NCBI GenBank assembly: GCA_019635755.1
Contig: JAHBYW010000005.1
Location: 1-64,000 of the forward strand
Reading direction: 5' to 3'
DNA length: 64,000 nucleotides
Source: Rhizobiaceae bacterium
GTDB taxonomy: Bacteria; Pseudomonadota; Alphaproteobacteria; Rhizobiales; Rhizobiaceae
The position numbers and the translations under genes were made by a program. Below the pieces are notes generated by a model. That model had not been told where the DNA came from. It was given only the letters and a program-made list of their open reading frames with translations, and made no database searches. This document shows positions 44,392 through 53,625 of the stretch, piece after piece (position 1 is the first letter of the stretch; the number at the start of each line of letters is the position of its first letter).

Positions 44392-46286
44392 TGGCTTGTG
44401 TTCCTGTATTTCGCCTGCAGCGCCGCCTCCTTCTCGGGATCGATCCACCAGGAATCGATGTCGGCGCCGATGTAGCTCGGCTGCTTTTCCGGAATTCCGA
44501 ACTTGTTCCAGTAGGCGATCCAGGCTTTCGGCAGGTGCCACTGCGGCACGATGTAGTAGTTCCACAGCAGCACCCGGTCGAGCGCGTGCGTGGCTGCGAC
44601 CAGATCGTCGCGGTCGGCGGCGAAGATCACGCGGTCGATCAGCTTGTCGACCACCGGGTTCTTGATGCCCATGTAGTTGCGCGAGCCGGGTGAGTCGGCC
44701 GCCGCGCTGCTCCAGAAGTCGCGCTGCTCGTTGCCGGGCGACTGCGACTGCGCCAGCACGCCGATGATCACGTCATAGTCGAAGTTGCGGACGCGGTTGA
44801 CGTATTGCGAGGTGTCGACCACGCGCAGCTGCGCCTCGATGCCGAGGCGCCTGAGCGTCTCGGTGAACGGGCTGGTGATACGCTCGTCGGTCGGGTCGTC
44901 GCCCAGGAACTCGATGCGGAAGGGTTCGCCGGTCTTCTCGTTGACTAGCTTGCCGCCCTTGGTCACCCAGCCCGCCTCCTTGAACAGGTCGAGCGCCTTG
45001 CGCAGGTAGTCCCGCGTCGCCTGCTGCGAGCCATGAACCGGCAGTGTGAAGGCCTCGGTGAACAGTTCCGGCGGAAGCTGGTCGCGGAACGGTTCCAGGA
45101 TTTCCAGTTCCTTGCCCTCGGGCAGGCCGCTCGACGCCAGTTCGCCGCCCTCGAAATAGCTGTCGGTGCGCGTGTAGAAGCCGTAGAACAGCGTCCGGTT
45201 CATGCTCTCGAAGTCGAACGCATAGGTCAGCGCCATGCGCACCTTGCGGTCCTGGAACTGCGGCCGCCGCAGGTTGAGCACGAAGCCCTGCATCGGCTCG
45301 CCGCTCGTGGTATCGAATTCCGCCTTCTTGACGTCGCCGGCCTCGAAGGCGGGGAAGTTGTAGCCGGTCGCCCAGCGCTGCGAGCGGTTCTCGGAGCGGA
45401 TGTCCTGGAAGCCGCCCTTCGTGAACGCCTGCCACGCGGCGTTGTCGTCCTGGAAATAGACGTAGCGGCGCTTGGCGAAGTTCTCGCGGCCGATCTTCAC
45501 CGGGACCGTCTCGCCCCAGTAATTGTCGACCTTGGTCCAGACGATCTCGGAGCCGGGCTTGAAGCTCTCGATCCTGTAAGGTCCGGAGCCGAGCGGCGGC
45601 TCCAGCGTCGGCGCCGAGATGTCGCGCTTCTTGCCGGAGGCGTCGGTGCCCTCCCACCAGTGCTTCGGCAGCACCGGGAGGTCGCCGATGATGTGCGGCA
45701 GTTCGCGATTGCCCTTCTGGTCGAAGCGGAACTCCACCTCGCGCTCCGCGACCGCGACCGCCTCGGTCACGTTCGCGTAGTACTGATTGTACATCTGGCT
45801 GTTCGCCTTCAGCGCGTTGAACGACCACACGACGTCCTCGGCGGTGATCGGCGTGCCGTCGTGGAACGTCGCTTTCGGGTCGATCCGGTAGGTCGCGGAG
45901 GAATAGTCGACCGGGTGCTTGTAGGCATCGGCGACGAGCGGGTGGCTGGTGCTCGCCTCGTCGGTCGCCTGCTCCATCAGCGTGTCGTAGAGCAGACCGC
46001 CGCCGAACGAGGCCAGGCCCGCGGCCGCCGTGCCGCGGACGATGTAGGGATTGAAGCTGTCGAAGGTGCCGGTCGCGACCGTGTTCAGCGTTCCGCCCTT
46101 CGGCGCGTCCGGGTTGACGTAGTCGTAGTGCGGGAAGCCGTTCTCGTATTTCGACGTGCCGACCAGCGTCGAGGTCGTCAGCCACGCGTCGGCGGCGCTG
46201 GCCGGGCCGGTCGCCGCTGTGGCGACGGACAGCGCGGCGATGGCGAAGGCGGGCAGGCGGAGCGCGGCACGGGTGAGGGGCTTCAT
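44388..46286 (-). CDS. yejA: YejA-like peptide-binding protein, Sec-type leader
   Basis: A 632-residue solute-binding protein family 5 member and first gene of the yej operon. The leader is a normal Sec signal peptide ending near GPASAADAW, without twin arginines, unlike its neighbour. Parallel motifs are HYDYVNPDAPKGGTLN, TAEDVVWSFNALK, PPLGSGPYRIES and NLRRPQFQDRKVRMAL. AAAGGAACG precedes the ATG. YejABEF systems in rhizobia and Brucella affect sensitivity to antimicrobial peptides and carry microcin-like peptides in. Two receptors for one permease may broaden substrate range. Confidence 0.93.
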   Translation of the reverse strand: MKPLTRAALRLPAFAIAALSVATAATGPASAADAWLTTSTLVGTSKYENGFPHYDYVNPDAPKGGTLNTVATGTFDSFNPYIVRGTAAAGLASFGGGLLYDTLMEQATDEASTSHPLVADAYKHPVDYSSATYRIDPKATFHDGTPITAEDVVWSFNALKANSQMYNQYYANVTEAVAVAEREVEFRFDQKGNRELPHIIGDLPVLPKHWWEGTDASGKKRDISAPTLEPPLGSGPYRIESFKPGSEIVWTKVDNYWGETVPVKIGRENFAKRRYVYFQDDNAAWQAFTKGGFQDIRSENRSQRWATGYNFPAFEAGDVKKAEFDTTSGEPMQGFVLNLRRPQFQDRKVRMALTYAFDFESMNRTLFYGFYTRTDSYFEGGELASSGLPEGKELEILEPFRDQLPPELFTEAFTLPVHGSQQATRDYLRKALDLFKEAGWVTKGGKLVNEKTGEPFRIEFLGDDPTDERITSPFTETLRRLGIEAQLRVVDTSQYVNRVRNFDYDVIIGVLAQSQSPGNEQRDFWSSAAADSPGSRNYMGIKNPVVDKLIDRVIFAADRDDLVAATHALDRVLLWNYYIVPQWHLPKAWIAYWNKFGIPEKQPSYIGADIDSWWIDPEKEAALQAKYRNTSQ

Positions 46287-46376
46287 CGCGTTCCTTTCGG
46301 GTCTCTGTCCAGGCCTAATCTAGCGGGCCGGGCGGTCTTGGGAACCGTCGGGCAGCCGAGGTTCAGGCATCACTAA

Positions 46377-46406
46377 CAAAAAAAGCCGGGCGGAACCCGG
46401 CTTTTT
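46377..46406 (-). terminator. Intrinsic terminator after the cytochrome c gene
   Basis: AAAAGCCGGG (46381-46390) and CCCGGCTTTT (46396-46405) form a perfect 10-bp stem with a 5-base loop. On the minus strand it ends in a run of seven or more T, just downstream of the cytochrome c gene. The symmetry would also allow termination in the other direction. Confidence 0.85.
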
Positions 46407-46431
46407 CGTGATGTCGCGGATTACAAATTCG

Positions 46432-47091
46432 TTATTGCGCGGGCGCCGGTTCCGGTGCGGCGTCGGCCGGGGCGGCTGCCCCCTCCGCCGGCGGCGTGGT
46501 GCCGTCCGCGGCCGCACCTTCGGCCGCCGGGGCAGCCGGTGCCGTCGCGGCCGGCAGCGGTGCCGGCGAATCGGACAGTGTGTGCAGATAGGCCACCAGG
46601 TCGGCGCGCTCCTGGGTCTTCTTGACGCCGCCGAAGCCCATCGCGGTACCCTTCACATAGGCCTTCGGCGCGTTCAGGAAGTGGTCGAGATGCTCGTAGT
46701 CCCAGATCTTGCCGCCCTCGGCGAAGGCCTTCATGCCGGCCGAGTAGCCGAAGCCCTCATGCGAGGCGACCGGACGGTTGACGATGTCCCAGAGGTTCGG
46801 GCCGGCCTTGTTCGGCCCGCCCTTCTCGGCCGTGTGGCATGCGGTGCACTTCTTGAAGACGGTCGCGCCGGCATCCGGGGAGGCGCTGGCCAGCAGCGGC
46901 AGGATGGATTCCGGACCCGCGGCCTCGCCACCGCCGCCGCCATGGTCTTCCTCGGCCGCCTCGATGATGAAGCCTGGCTTTGCCGGCACGGGCGCGGCGA
47001 AGATCGAATCGGAGACGATCGCGACGGAAAACAGGATGAAGATCGTGGCCAGCAGCGCGCCGAGAATCTTGTTGAGCTCAAATGAATCCAT
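46432..47091 (-). CDS. cycM: Membrane-anchored c-type cytochrome (CycM-like)
   Basis: A 219-residue cytochrome c. An uncleaved N-terminal helix ([18 protein letters not shown]) anchors it to the inner membrane. A single haem site is CTACH near residue 85, with the Met ligand likely in KGTAMGFGG. The fold matches class I cytochromes that carry electrons from the bc1 complex to the terminal oxidase. The C-terminal 50 residues are almost only Ala, Pro and Glu, an unusual tail. The start at 47091 fits the CycM family ([12 protein letters not shown]). It is divergent from kdsB; this gene trio with pheA is common in rhizobia. Confidence 0.92.
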   Translation of the reverse strand: MDSFELNKILGALLATIFILFSVAIVSDSIFAAPVPAKPGFIIEAAEEDHGGGGGEAAGPESILPLLASASPDAGATVFKKCTACHTAEKGGPNKAGPNLWDIVNRPVASHEGFGYSAGMKAFAEGGKIWDYEHLDHFLNAPKAYVKGTAMGFGGVKKTQERADLVAYLHTLSDSPAPLPAATAPAAPAAEGAAADGTTPPAEGAAAPADAAPEPAPAQ

Positions 47092-47267
47092 GCGCCTGGG
47101 GCTCCCTGGGCGATCGCGCGTCGGACGGACGGTCCGTCGACCGCCGCCACCCTTCAAATCGCGCGGAAACTAGGTCTTTTGCTGGCCCGTGGCAACACAT
47201 ATAAGGGCGGCTCCAGTGAGACCTTTTGACACTTTTCGCTTCGGCCAGCCGCGTCCCCCGCTCATCC

Positions 47268-47993
47268 ATGTCGACCCTCGTCCTCGTTCCGGCGCGCATG
47301 GCGTCGACCCGGCTGCCGGGCAAGCCGCTGGCGGACATCGCCGGCTTGCCGATGATCGTCCACGTGGCGCGCCGCGCGGCGGATAGCGGGCTTGGCCGCG
47401 TCGTCGTGGCGACCGACACCGCCGAGGTCGCCGACGCCGTGCGCAGGCACGGCTTCGAGGCGGTCATGACCCGCGTCGACCACCAGTCCGGCTCGGACCG
47501 CATCCACGAGGCGCTGCAGGCGCTGGACCCGGCTCGCACGATAGAGACGGTCGTCAACGTGCAGGGCGATCTGCCCACCATCGACCCCGGCACGGTCCGC
47601 GCTGTCTTCCGCCCGCTGGACAATCCGGCGGTCGACATCGCGACGCTGTGCGTCGAGATCGTCCGCGATGATGAGAAGACCAATCCGAACGTGGTCAAGA
47701 TCGTCGGTTCGCCGCTGTCGCCGACGCGGCTCAACGCGCTCTATTTCACCCGCGCGACCGCCCCCTGGGGCGACGGCCCGCTCTACCACCACATCGGCCT
47801 CTACGCCTACCGTCGCGCCGCACTCGAGCGCTTCGTCTCGCTGCCGCCGTCGGCGCTGGAGACGCGCGAGCGGCTGGAGCAGTTGCGCGCGCTGGAGGCC
47901 GGCATGCGCATCGAGGCCGAGATCGTCGACGCGGTGCCGCTCGGCGTCGACACGCCCGAAGACCTCGAACGCGCCCGCGAACTCCTGTCCTGA
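47268..47993 (+). CDS. kdsB: 3-deoxy-manno-octulosonate cytidylyltransferase
   Basis: A 241-residue CMP-KDO synthetase that activates KDO for the lipopolysaccharide core. The nucleotide-binding start [21 protein letters not shown], the GSDRIHEAL motif and [12 protein letters not shown] are diagnostic, and [22 protein letters not shown] is the substrate-binding region. The ATG at 47268 fits the family start; earlier in-frame codons look random and no strong ribosome-binding site is seen. It is followed 29 bases later by pheA. Confidence 0.95.
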   Translation: MSTLVLVPARMASTRLPGKPLADIAGLPMIVHVARRAADSGLGRVVVATDTAEVADAVRRHGFEAVMTRVDHQSGSDRIHEALQALDPARTIETVVNVQGDLPTIDPGTVRAVFRPLDNPAVDIATLCVEIVRDDEKTNPNVVKIVGSPLSPTRLNALYFTRATAPWGDGPLYHHIGLYAYRRAALERFVSLPPSALETRERLEQLRALEAGMRIEAEIVDAVPLGVDTPEDLERARELLS

Positions 47994-48022
47994 CCAGTCC
48001 CGATCCTAGCAAGGCCGCCCGC

Positions 48023-48886
48023 ATGTCAGCCAAGACCAACAAGATTTCCTTCCAGGGCGAGCCCGGCGCCAATTCGGACACAGCCTGCCGCAACATGTAC
48101 CCGGGGATGGAGCCGCTGCCGTGCCCGACCTTCGAGGACGCGCTGAACGCCGTCGAGACCGGCAAGGCGGACCTCGCCATGATCCCGATCGAGAACACCA
48201 TCGCGGGCCGGGTGGCCGACATCCATCACCTGCTGCCGGAATCGAAGCTCCACATCGTCGGCGAATATTTCCTGCCGATCCATTTCCAGCTGATGGTGCT
48301 GCCCGGCGTGGCGCGCAAGGAAATCAAGACCGTCCACAGCCACATCCATGCGCTCGGCCAGTGCCGGAAATACATCCGCAGGAACGGCTGGAAGCCGGTC
48401 GTCGCCGGCGACACCGCAGGCGCCGCGCGCCTGGTGGCCGACGAGAAGGAGCGCACCATGGCCGCGCTCGCGCCGCGGCTGGCGGCGGAGCTGTATGGTC
48501 TCGACATCCTGGAGGAGAACGTCGAGGACACCGACACCAACGTCACCCGCTTCGTCGTTCTCACCAGGTCGAAGAACTGGGTCGAGCGCCCGTCGGCGGA
48601 CGCGCGGATGATGACGACCTTCATCTTCCGGGTCCGCAACGTGCCGGCCGCGCTCTACAAGGCGATGGGCGGCTTTGCCACCAACGGCGTCAACATGACG
48701 AAGCTTGAGAGCTACCAGCTCGGCGCCTTCACGGCGACGCTGTTCTACGCCGACATCGAGGGCCATCCCGAGGATCCGGGCGTGAAGAATGCGCTCGAGG
48801 AGCTGAAGTTCTTCTCGCGCGAGGTCCGCATCCTGGGAGTCTACCCGCGCAGCCAGTCCCGCGAGGAGTGGAAGGTCGCGGACTGA
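48023..48886 (+). CDS. pheA: Prephenate dehydratase
   Basis: A 287-residue monofunctional enzyme converting prephenate to phenylpyruvate in phenylalanine synthesis. The catalytic domain has ISFQGEPGANS, IPIENTIAGRV and the diagnostic Thr-Arg-Phe in NVTRFVVLTRS. A C-terminal ACT domain (about 200-275) binds phenylalanine for feedback control, with GFATNGVNMTKLESY. The first domain lacks chorismate mutase. It is probably cotranscribed with kdsB. A perfect 12-bp hairpin follows the stop. Confidence 0.96.
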   Translation: MSAKTNKISFQGEPGANSDTACRNMYPGMEPLPCPTFEDALNAVETGKADLAMIPIENTIAGRVADIHHLLPESKLHIVGEYFLPIHFQLMVLPGVARKEIKTVHSHIHALGQCRKYIRRNGWKPVVAGDTAGAARLVADEKERTMAALAPRLAAELYGLDILEENVEDTDTNVTRFVVLTRSKNWVERPSADARMMTTFIFRVRNVPAALYKAMGGFATNGVNMTKLESYQLGAFTATLFYADIEGHPEDPGVKNALEELKFFSREVRILGVYPRSQSREEWKVAD

Positions 48887-48894
48887 GCGGCCAC

Positions 48895-48928
48895 ACGTAC
48901 CACACAAGAATTTTTCTGTGTGGTACGT
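48895..48928. terminator. Perfect 12-bp hairpin in convergent gap after pheA
   Basis: ACGTACCACACA (48895-48906) and TGTGTGGTACGT (48917-48928) are exact complements around a ten-base loop. It fills most of the 46-base gap between pheA and the convergent Dabb gene, so bidirectional termination is likely, though no T run follows the stem. Confidence 0.6.
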
Positions 48929-48932
48929 TCGT

Positions 48933-49304
48933 CTACCGCTTCGGGAGCCGGTCCTTGATGGCCGTCGCCGCACCGCCACCGGGGCGTGGCCGGGGGATCG
49001 GCTTGCGTCCGGCGGTCAGCGGCGCGTAGTCGGTCTCCAGGAAATCGGCCACCTCCGGCACCCAGCGGTCGCGCACGAAGGCAACGTGGTCGGGATGGAT
49101 ATTGTAGGCATCGTAAGCTGCCTGGTCGGCGAACTCGAACGAGAAGCCGAACGCAAAGCCGTTTTTCGGGCTGACCTGCTTGAATTTCTCGAACTTCCCG
49201 ACACTGGGGATGGCGGCCAGCACGTCGGCGGCCTTCAGGAACGCGGCTTCCTTGTCCGAACCGGTGGCGTGCTTGAGCGTGAAGGCGACGGTGTGAAGGA
49301 TCAT
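48933..49304 (-). CDS. Dabb (stress-responsive alpha/beta barrel) domain protein
   Basis: A 123-residue dimeric ferredoxin-like protein of the Dabb family. Marks are the initial MILHTVAFTLKHATGS, then FKQVSPKNGFAFGFSFEFADQAAYDAYNIHPDHVAFVRDRW. Members bind small hydrophobic ligands or act as cyclases; this one has no known substrate. The C-terminal 25 residues are basic, with Arg-Pro repeats. It overlaps the second Dabb gene by 4 bases and follows it in the operon. Confidence 0.88.
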   Translation of the reverse strand: MILHTVAFTLKHATGSDKEAAFLKAADVLAAIPSVGKFEKFKQVSPKNGFAFGFSFEFADQAAYDAYNIHPDHVAFVRDRWVPEVADFLETDYAPLTAGRKPIPRPRPGGGAATAIKDRLPKR

Positions 49305-49666
49305 CGTGACGTTCCTGTGGTTGTGCGGCCGGCGACCGGAGCGGCCCCAGGTCTCGGTCGCGGCACGGGCTGGCGGCCGAGCGGCTCGTAGTCGAGGATC
49401 ATGAAGGCGGTCACCTCCCGGTCCCAGCGGTCGCGCGTGAAGGCGACGTGGTCGGGATGCGCCATGTAGCTATCGTAGTCCGCCTGCGTCGCGAATTCCA
49501 TCGTCAGGCAATGGCTGTACGGTGCCTTCGGGCTCGTCTGGCGGACGACGTCGAGATTCCTCACGCCCGCGATCGCCGCCAGTTCCAGCGCGGCCGCCAC
49601 GAACGCCGCTTCCTCGGCCGATCCCCCGGCATGCCTCAACCGGAAGACGCAGGTGTGCGTGATCAT
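49301..49666 (-). CDS. Dabb domain protein, tandem paralogue
   Basis: A 121-residue Dabb protein paralogous to the next gene. It shares MI-HT-F-L-HA at the start, QTSPKAPYSHCLTMEFATQADYDSYMAHPDHVAFTRDRW in the middle and PVPRPRPG near the end. Its stop and the next start overlap as ATGA, and it begins on the base just before the nudC stop codon region, so nudC and both Dabb genes form one unit. Function unknown. Confidence 0.87.
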   Translation of the reverse strand: MITHTCVFRLRHAGGSAEEAAFVAAALELAAIAGVRNLDVVRQTSPKAPYSHCLTMEFATQADYDSYMAHPDHVAFTRDRWDREVTAFMILDYEPLGRQPVPRPRPGAAPVAGRTTTGTSR

Positions 49667-50611
49667 CTATTCGCTCTCCGCCCAGGCACGGATGAGGTGG
49701 TGCGCGATCGCCATCGGCGGCGGCGTCTTCAATCCGCCCGCATGCGTCCCGGCCAGCATCTCCAGCACATCGTCGCGTCCGAACCAGCGGCAGTCCTCGA
49801 GCTCGGAGGCGTCGAAGCGGATGTCGTCGTCCAGCGCCTCGCCGAAGCAGCCGATCATCAGCGAATAGGGGAACGGCCAGGGCTGGCTGGCGTGATAGGA
49901 GACGCGCCCGAGGCGGATGCCGGATTCCTCCAGCGTCTCGCGACGGACCGCTTCCTCGATCGTCTCACCGGGCTCGATGAAGCCGGCCAGCGCCGAATAC
50001 ATGCCGGGCGCAAAATGCGCGCCGCGCCCGAGCAGGCACTTGTCCCGCGTAACCGTCAGCATGATCGCGACCGGGTCGGTGCGGGGGAAATGCTCGGCAA
50101 TGCATTGCGGACAGACGCGCTTGAAGCCGCCGGCGCGCATCTCCGTCTTCCCGCCGCACTTGCCGCAGAAGCGGTGGGACGCGTGCCAGGCGAGCAGCGC
50201 GGCGCCGAGCGCCATTTCTGCCAGCGACGCGTCGTCCAGCAGCCCCTGCATGTACACCGACCGGTAGTCGATGGCCTTGATCGTCTCCGGCAGCTGTTCC
50301 GGTTCGACGGCCGCCGGGGCCGCCAGCACGGGGCCGCGCGGCGATTGCCCGAGCAGCGCGGCATGCTCCAGTTTCGCCGGCAGCGCCTCCGCCTCCGCGC
50401 GGCTGAACGCCTGGTCGAAACGGTTTTCGCCTGTCTGCTTCAGGTAGATGCGGCCGCCGCGCATCGCCAGCACGCGGGCCGCCGGGTCGGCGAGCGCCCT
50501 CTGAACCGAATCGTCGCTCCGCTTCTCCGACTGGCGCTCCACCAGGCCGCCGGCAAACCCGACGAATTGGCTCGGCTCGCGGAGCGGCGCGTCGAACAGC
50601 GGCAGTTTCAT
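49667..50611 (-). CDS. nudC: NAD(+) diphosphatase NudC
   Basis: A 314-residue Nudix hydrolase that cuts NAD(H) to NMN and AMP and removes NAD caps from RNA. The zinc ribbon has CGKCGGKTE and VCPQC. The Nudix box G-X5-E-X7-REUXEEXGU is complete in GFIEPGETIEEAVRRETLEES. The trailing SQPWPFPYSLMIGCF, the SQPWPFPxS motif, separates NudC from other Nudix enzymes. It lies 29 bases after the HIT-protein gene and directly before the Dabb pair. Confidence 0.95.
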   Translation of the reverse strand: MKLPLFDAPLREPSQFVGFAGGLVERQSEKRSDDSVQRALADPAARVLAMRGGRIYLKQTGENRFDQAFSRAEAEALPAKLEHAALLGQSPRGPVLAAPAAVEPEQLPETIKAIDYRSVYMQGLLDDASLAEMALGAALLAWHASHRFCGKCGGKTEMRAGGFKRVCPQCIAEHFPRTDPVAIMLTVTRDKCLLGRGAHFAPGMYSALAGFIEPGETIEEAVRRETLEESGIRLGRVSYHASQPWPFPYSLMIGCFGEALDDDIRFDASELEDCRWFGRDDVLEMLAGTHAGGLKTPPPMAIAHHLIRAWAESE

Positions 50612-50640
50612 GAAGACCTCGGGCGATGGCGCTGCATGTC

Positions 50641-51051
50641 TTAGAGCGCGGAACGCACCGTGTCGATGAAGCGCTTCAGTTCTTCACCGGCGTAGGGCTC
50701 GCGCTGGCCGTGTCCCCACACCGGCCCCGGCCAGCCGGGATCGCCCTCGTTGCGGGCGACGACATGCACATGCAGCTGCCGCACGATGTTGCCGAGCGCG
50801 CCGCTGTTGATCTTGAGGCAGCCGGACGCGCTCTTCAGTGCCTGCGCGACGAGATTGGTCTCGAAGGTCAGCAGCGCCTGGTCGAGCGGCGTCATGTCGT
50901 GGATCTCCACCGCGCCGGGCCGCTGCGGCACCAGCACCAGCCACGGCCAGCGCCGGTCGTTCATCGCGCGCACGTCGCAAAGCTGGAGCCTCAGCACCTG
51001 TGCGGTGTCGCGGTCGAGCCGCGGATCGAGCTGGAAACCCTGCGTTGGCAC
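50641..51051 (-). CDS. HIT family hydrolase
   Basis: A 136-residue HIT-fold protein. The active-site strip reads RQLHVHVVARNEGDPGW: the middle His of the HIT motif is present, but the first His is Gln, a variation seen in this rhizobial subgroup. RRWPWLVLVPQRPGAVEIHDM is the nucleotide-binding side. It probably hydrolyses dinucleoside or adenylated substrates. The first codon is GTG at 51051, with AGGGCG just upstream. Confidence 0.85.
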   Translation of the reverse strand: MPTQGFQLDPRLDRDTAQVLRLQLCDVRAMNDRRWPWLVLVPQRPGAVEIHDMTPLDQALLTFETNLVAQALKSASGCLKINSGALGNIVRQLHVHVVARNEGDPGWPGPVWGHGQREPYAGEELKRFIDTVRSAL

Positions 51052-51160
51052 CGCCCTGCGACCCTCCCGTTCCTTCGGACGCTAGTGCGGCGGCGCTGCG
51101 CCCGCAAGCTCGCTGCCCGCCGCCCTTGCATTTCGCCCGCCGATTGCCGATATGGACCGC

Positions 51161-51258
51161 GGGAGGTTGGTTGGTGGACGAGCCACTCGCCAACCGGGTC
51201 AGGTCCGGAAGGAAGCAGCCCTAACGAGCCCCGGCACGGGTCATTGTGCCAGCCTCCC
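51161..51258 (+). ncRNA. ffs: Signal recognition particle RNA, small (4.5S) type
   Basis: About 98 bases. The ends GGGAGGTTGG and CCAGCCTCCC pair to close the molecule. The universally conserved Ffh-binding region is present, with GTCAGGTCCGGAAGGAAGC and CAGCCCTAA around the GGAA tetraloop helix. It partners with Ffh to deliver nascent membrane proteins. Location just upstream of dnaX in the same orientation is conserved in rhizobia. Confidence 0.93.
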
Positions 51259-51367
51259 GCCTTCTCATCGTCCCGGTCGACGCGAGCCTGATTGACGGGC
51301 GCCCGCACGGCGGGCGACAGTCATTGGAGATGCCGTCCCGGCCGGACGGAGACGCACAGGAAGGTCG

Positions 51368-53179
51368 ATGAGCGAAGCCGGCAGCGCGGAGGGACGGAAG
51401 GCCGGCGGCGCCTATCGTGTCCTCGCGCGGAAGTATCGCCCGGCCGACTTCTCCGACCTGATCGGCCAGGAGCCGATGGTGCGCACGCTGACCAACGCCT
51501 TCGCGTCCGGCCGCATCGCCCAGGCCTGGATGCTGACCGGCGTGCGCGGCGTCGGCAAGACGACGACCGCCCGCATCCTCGCCCGCGCGCTCAACTACAA
51601 GACCGCCGACATCGATCGCCCGACCGTCGAGTTGACCGAGCTCGGCGAGAACTGCAAGGCGATCATGGAAGGTCGCCATGTCGACGTGGTCGAGATGGAC
51701 GCCGCCTCCCACACCGGCATCGACGATGTGCGCGAGATCATCGAGCAGGTGCGCTATGCGCCCGTCTCCGCCCGCTACAAGGTCTACATCATCGACGAGG
51801 TCCACATGCTCTCCACGCAGGCCTTCAACGGCCTGCTGAAGACGCTGGAGGAACCGCCGCCGCATGTGAAGTTCATCTTCGCCACGACGGAGATCCGCAA
51901 GGTTCCGATCACCGTCCTGTCGCGCTGCCAGCGCTTCGACCTGCGCCGCGTCGAGGCGGAGCAACTGGTCGCGCATCTGTCCAAGATCGCCGGCCTGGAG
52001 TCCATTTCCGTCGAGGACGACGCGCTGGCGATGATCGCGCGCGCGGCGGAAGGTTCGGTCCGCGATTCGCTGTCCATCCTCGATCAGGCGATCGCGCATG
52101 GCGGCGGCGCGGTCACCGCCGAGGCTGTCCGTCAGATGCTGGGCCTCGGCGATCGGGGTCGCGTCGTCGATCTCTTCGAGCACGTCATGAAGGGCGACGC
52201 GGCGGCGGCGCTCAGCGAGTTCCGCGGCCAGTACGACGCCGGCGCCGATCCGGTGTCGGTGCTGACCGACCTGGCGGGCTTCACCCATCTGGTGACCCGG
52301 CTGAAATTCGTCCCCGCGGCGGCGCGCGACGCGACGCTGACGCCCGACGAGCGCGAGCGCGGTGTCGCCTTCGCGGCGGCGCTTTCGGTGCGCGTCCTCT
52401 CGCGCGCCTGGCAGATGCTGCTGAAGGGCATCCCGGAGGTGCAGGAGTCCAATCGACCTGTCAGCGCCGCCGAGATGGTGCTGATCCGCCTGGCCCATGC
52501 CGCGCAGCTGCCGACGCTGGACGAGGCGCTGAAGTCGCTGGACGAGGCGGCGCCGTCCGTTGGCGGCGGCGATGCGCCGCGCCGCGTGCCCGCGCCGTCT
52601 TCGCCCGCGAACGGCGCCGGCGCGGTGACCTCCGCGCGCATGCCGGCGATGGGCGGCGGCGGCCAGACGATGCGGCTGGTCGAGGTGGCCGAGCCCGCCT
52701 TCGTGCCGCCCCCGCAGGCCGAGGTGGACAGGCCGTCGGTCGTGCCGGTCGAGTCGCTGGCCGACATCGTGGCGCTTGCCGACCAGCAGCGCGACATCCA
52801 GTTCAAGGTGCAGGTGAAGCGCTGCGTGCGGCTGGTGCGCATCGAGCCGGGTCGCCTCGACGTCGGCCTGACCTACGATGCGCCGAAGACGCTTCTGAAC
52901 GAGCTGACCACGAAACTGAAGGCGTGGACCGGCCGCCCCTGGCTGGTGTCGCTGTCGAAGGACGAGGGCGGCGAGACGCTGGCCGAGCAGGAGACGGCGC
53001 GGCGCGAGAACGCCATCCTCGACGCCAAGGCCGATCCCACGGTCGCGGCCGTGCTGGCCAAGTTCCCCGGCGCCCGGGTCATCGACGTGCGCATCCCCGA
53101 CAGCGTCGCGGGGCCGGGAACGGAGACGCTGCCAGCCGCGGATGCGGGGCCGGCGGCCGACGAGGACGAACAGGATTGA
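51368..53179 (+). CDS. dnaX: DNA polymerase III subunits tau/gamma
   Basis: A 603-residue clamp-loader ATPase. Walker A is [13 protein letters not shown] (near 58-70), Walker B is YIIDEVHML, and sensor [12 protein letters not shown] follows. The first half is the AAA+ loader; the second, from about 370, has a Pro/Ala linker and the alpha-binding tau region. The zinc module that follows Walker A in other bacteria is reduced to a single Cys (GENCKAI), as in related species. AGGAAGG precedes the ATG. No slippery frameshift site was identified. It is followed by ybaB. Confidence 0.95.
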   Translation: MSEAGSAEGRKAGGAYRVLARKYRPADFSDLIGQEPMVRTLTNAFASGRIAQAWMLTGVRGVGKTTTARILARALNYKTADIDRPTVELTELGENCKAIMEGRHVDVVEMDAASHTGIDDVREIIEQVRYAPVSARYKVYIIDEVHMLSTQAFNGLLKTLEEPPPHVKFIFATTEIRKVPITVLSRCQRFDLRRVEAEQLVAHLSKIAGLESISVEDDALAMIARAAEGSVRDSLSILDQAIAHGGGAVTAEAVRQMLGLGDRGRVVDLFEHVMKGDAAAALSEFRGQYDAGADPVSVLTDLAGFTHLVTRLKFVPAAARDATLTPDERERGVAFAAALSVRVLSRAWQMLLKGIPEVQESNRPVSAAEMVLIRLAHAAQLPTLDEALKSLDEAAPSVGGGDAPRRVPAPSSPANGAGAVTSARMPAMGGGGQTMRLVEVAEPAFVPPPQAEVDRPSVVPVESLADIVALADQQRDIQFKVQVKRCVRLVRIEPGRLDVGLTYDAPKTLLNELTTKLKAWTGRPWLVSLSKDEGGETLAEQETARRENAILDAKADPTVAAVLAKFPGARVIDVRIPDSVAGPGTETLPAADAGPAADEDEQD

Positions 53180-53195
53180 TGGAACGGAGAGCGCG

Positions 53196-53519
53196 ATGAA
53201 GGACCTTCTCGGCCTGATGGGCAAGGCCCGCGAGATGCAGGCGAAGTTCCAGGCGATGCAGGAGGAGGTCGCCTCGCTGGAGGCGACCGGCCAGTCCGGG
53301 GGTGGGCTCGTGCAGGTCACCTTGACCGGCAAGTTCGAGATGAAGTCGCTGAAGATCGACCCGTCGCTGGTCAAGCCCGACGAGGCCGAGATCGTGGAGG
53401 ACCTTGTCCTCGCGGCGCACAATGATGCTAAGACGAAGATCGAGCAGATCCTGCAGGAGAAGACGCGCGAGATGACCGCCGGCCTTCCGATCCCGCCGGG
53501 GATGAAATTGCCTTTCTGA
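53196..53519 (+). CDS. ybaB: YbaB/EbfC nucleoid-associated protein
   Basis: A 107-residue dimeric DNA-binding protein: [24 protein letters not shown] opens a long helix, followed by a beta-sheet ([23 protein letters not shown]) and a C-terminal helix ([15 protein letters not shown]). CGGAGAG lies before the ATG at 53196, favoured over an in-frame start inside dnaX. It lies 16 bases after dnaX, the classic pairing. In most bacteria recR follows at once; here another gene intervenes. Confidence 0.94.
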   Translation: MKDLLGLMGKAREMQAKFQAMQEEVASLEATGQSGGGLVQVTLTGKFEMKSLKIDPSLVKPDEAEIVEDLVLAAHNDAKTKIEQILQEKTREMTAGLPIPPGMKLPF

Positions 53520-53625
53520 TCGGCCCCTTAGGCGGCGGCGGTTAAGGTCTGCGTAACAATTTCGCCTTTGTTTCGCCGGAAAGCGGCCTATTATTGCAGC
53601 GGACGGTGGGGGCCGTGAGAGGGAT

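Noticed and set aside
51368-53179. Programmed frameshift in dnaX making gamma
   Set aside because: No A-rich slippery heptamer with a following stem was found in the expected middle third.
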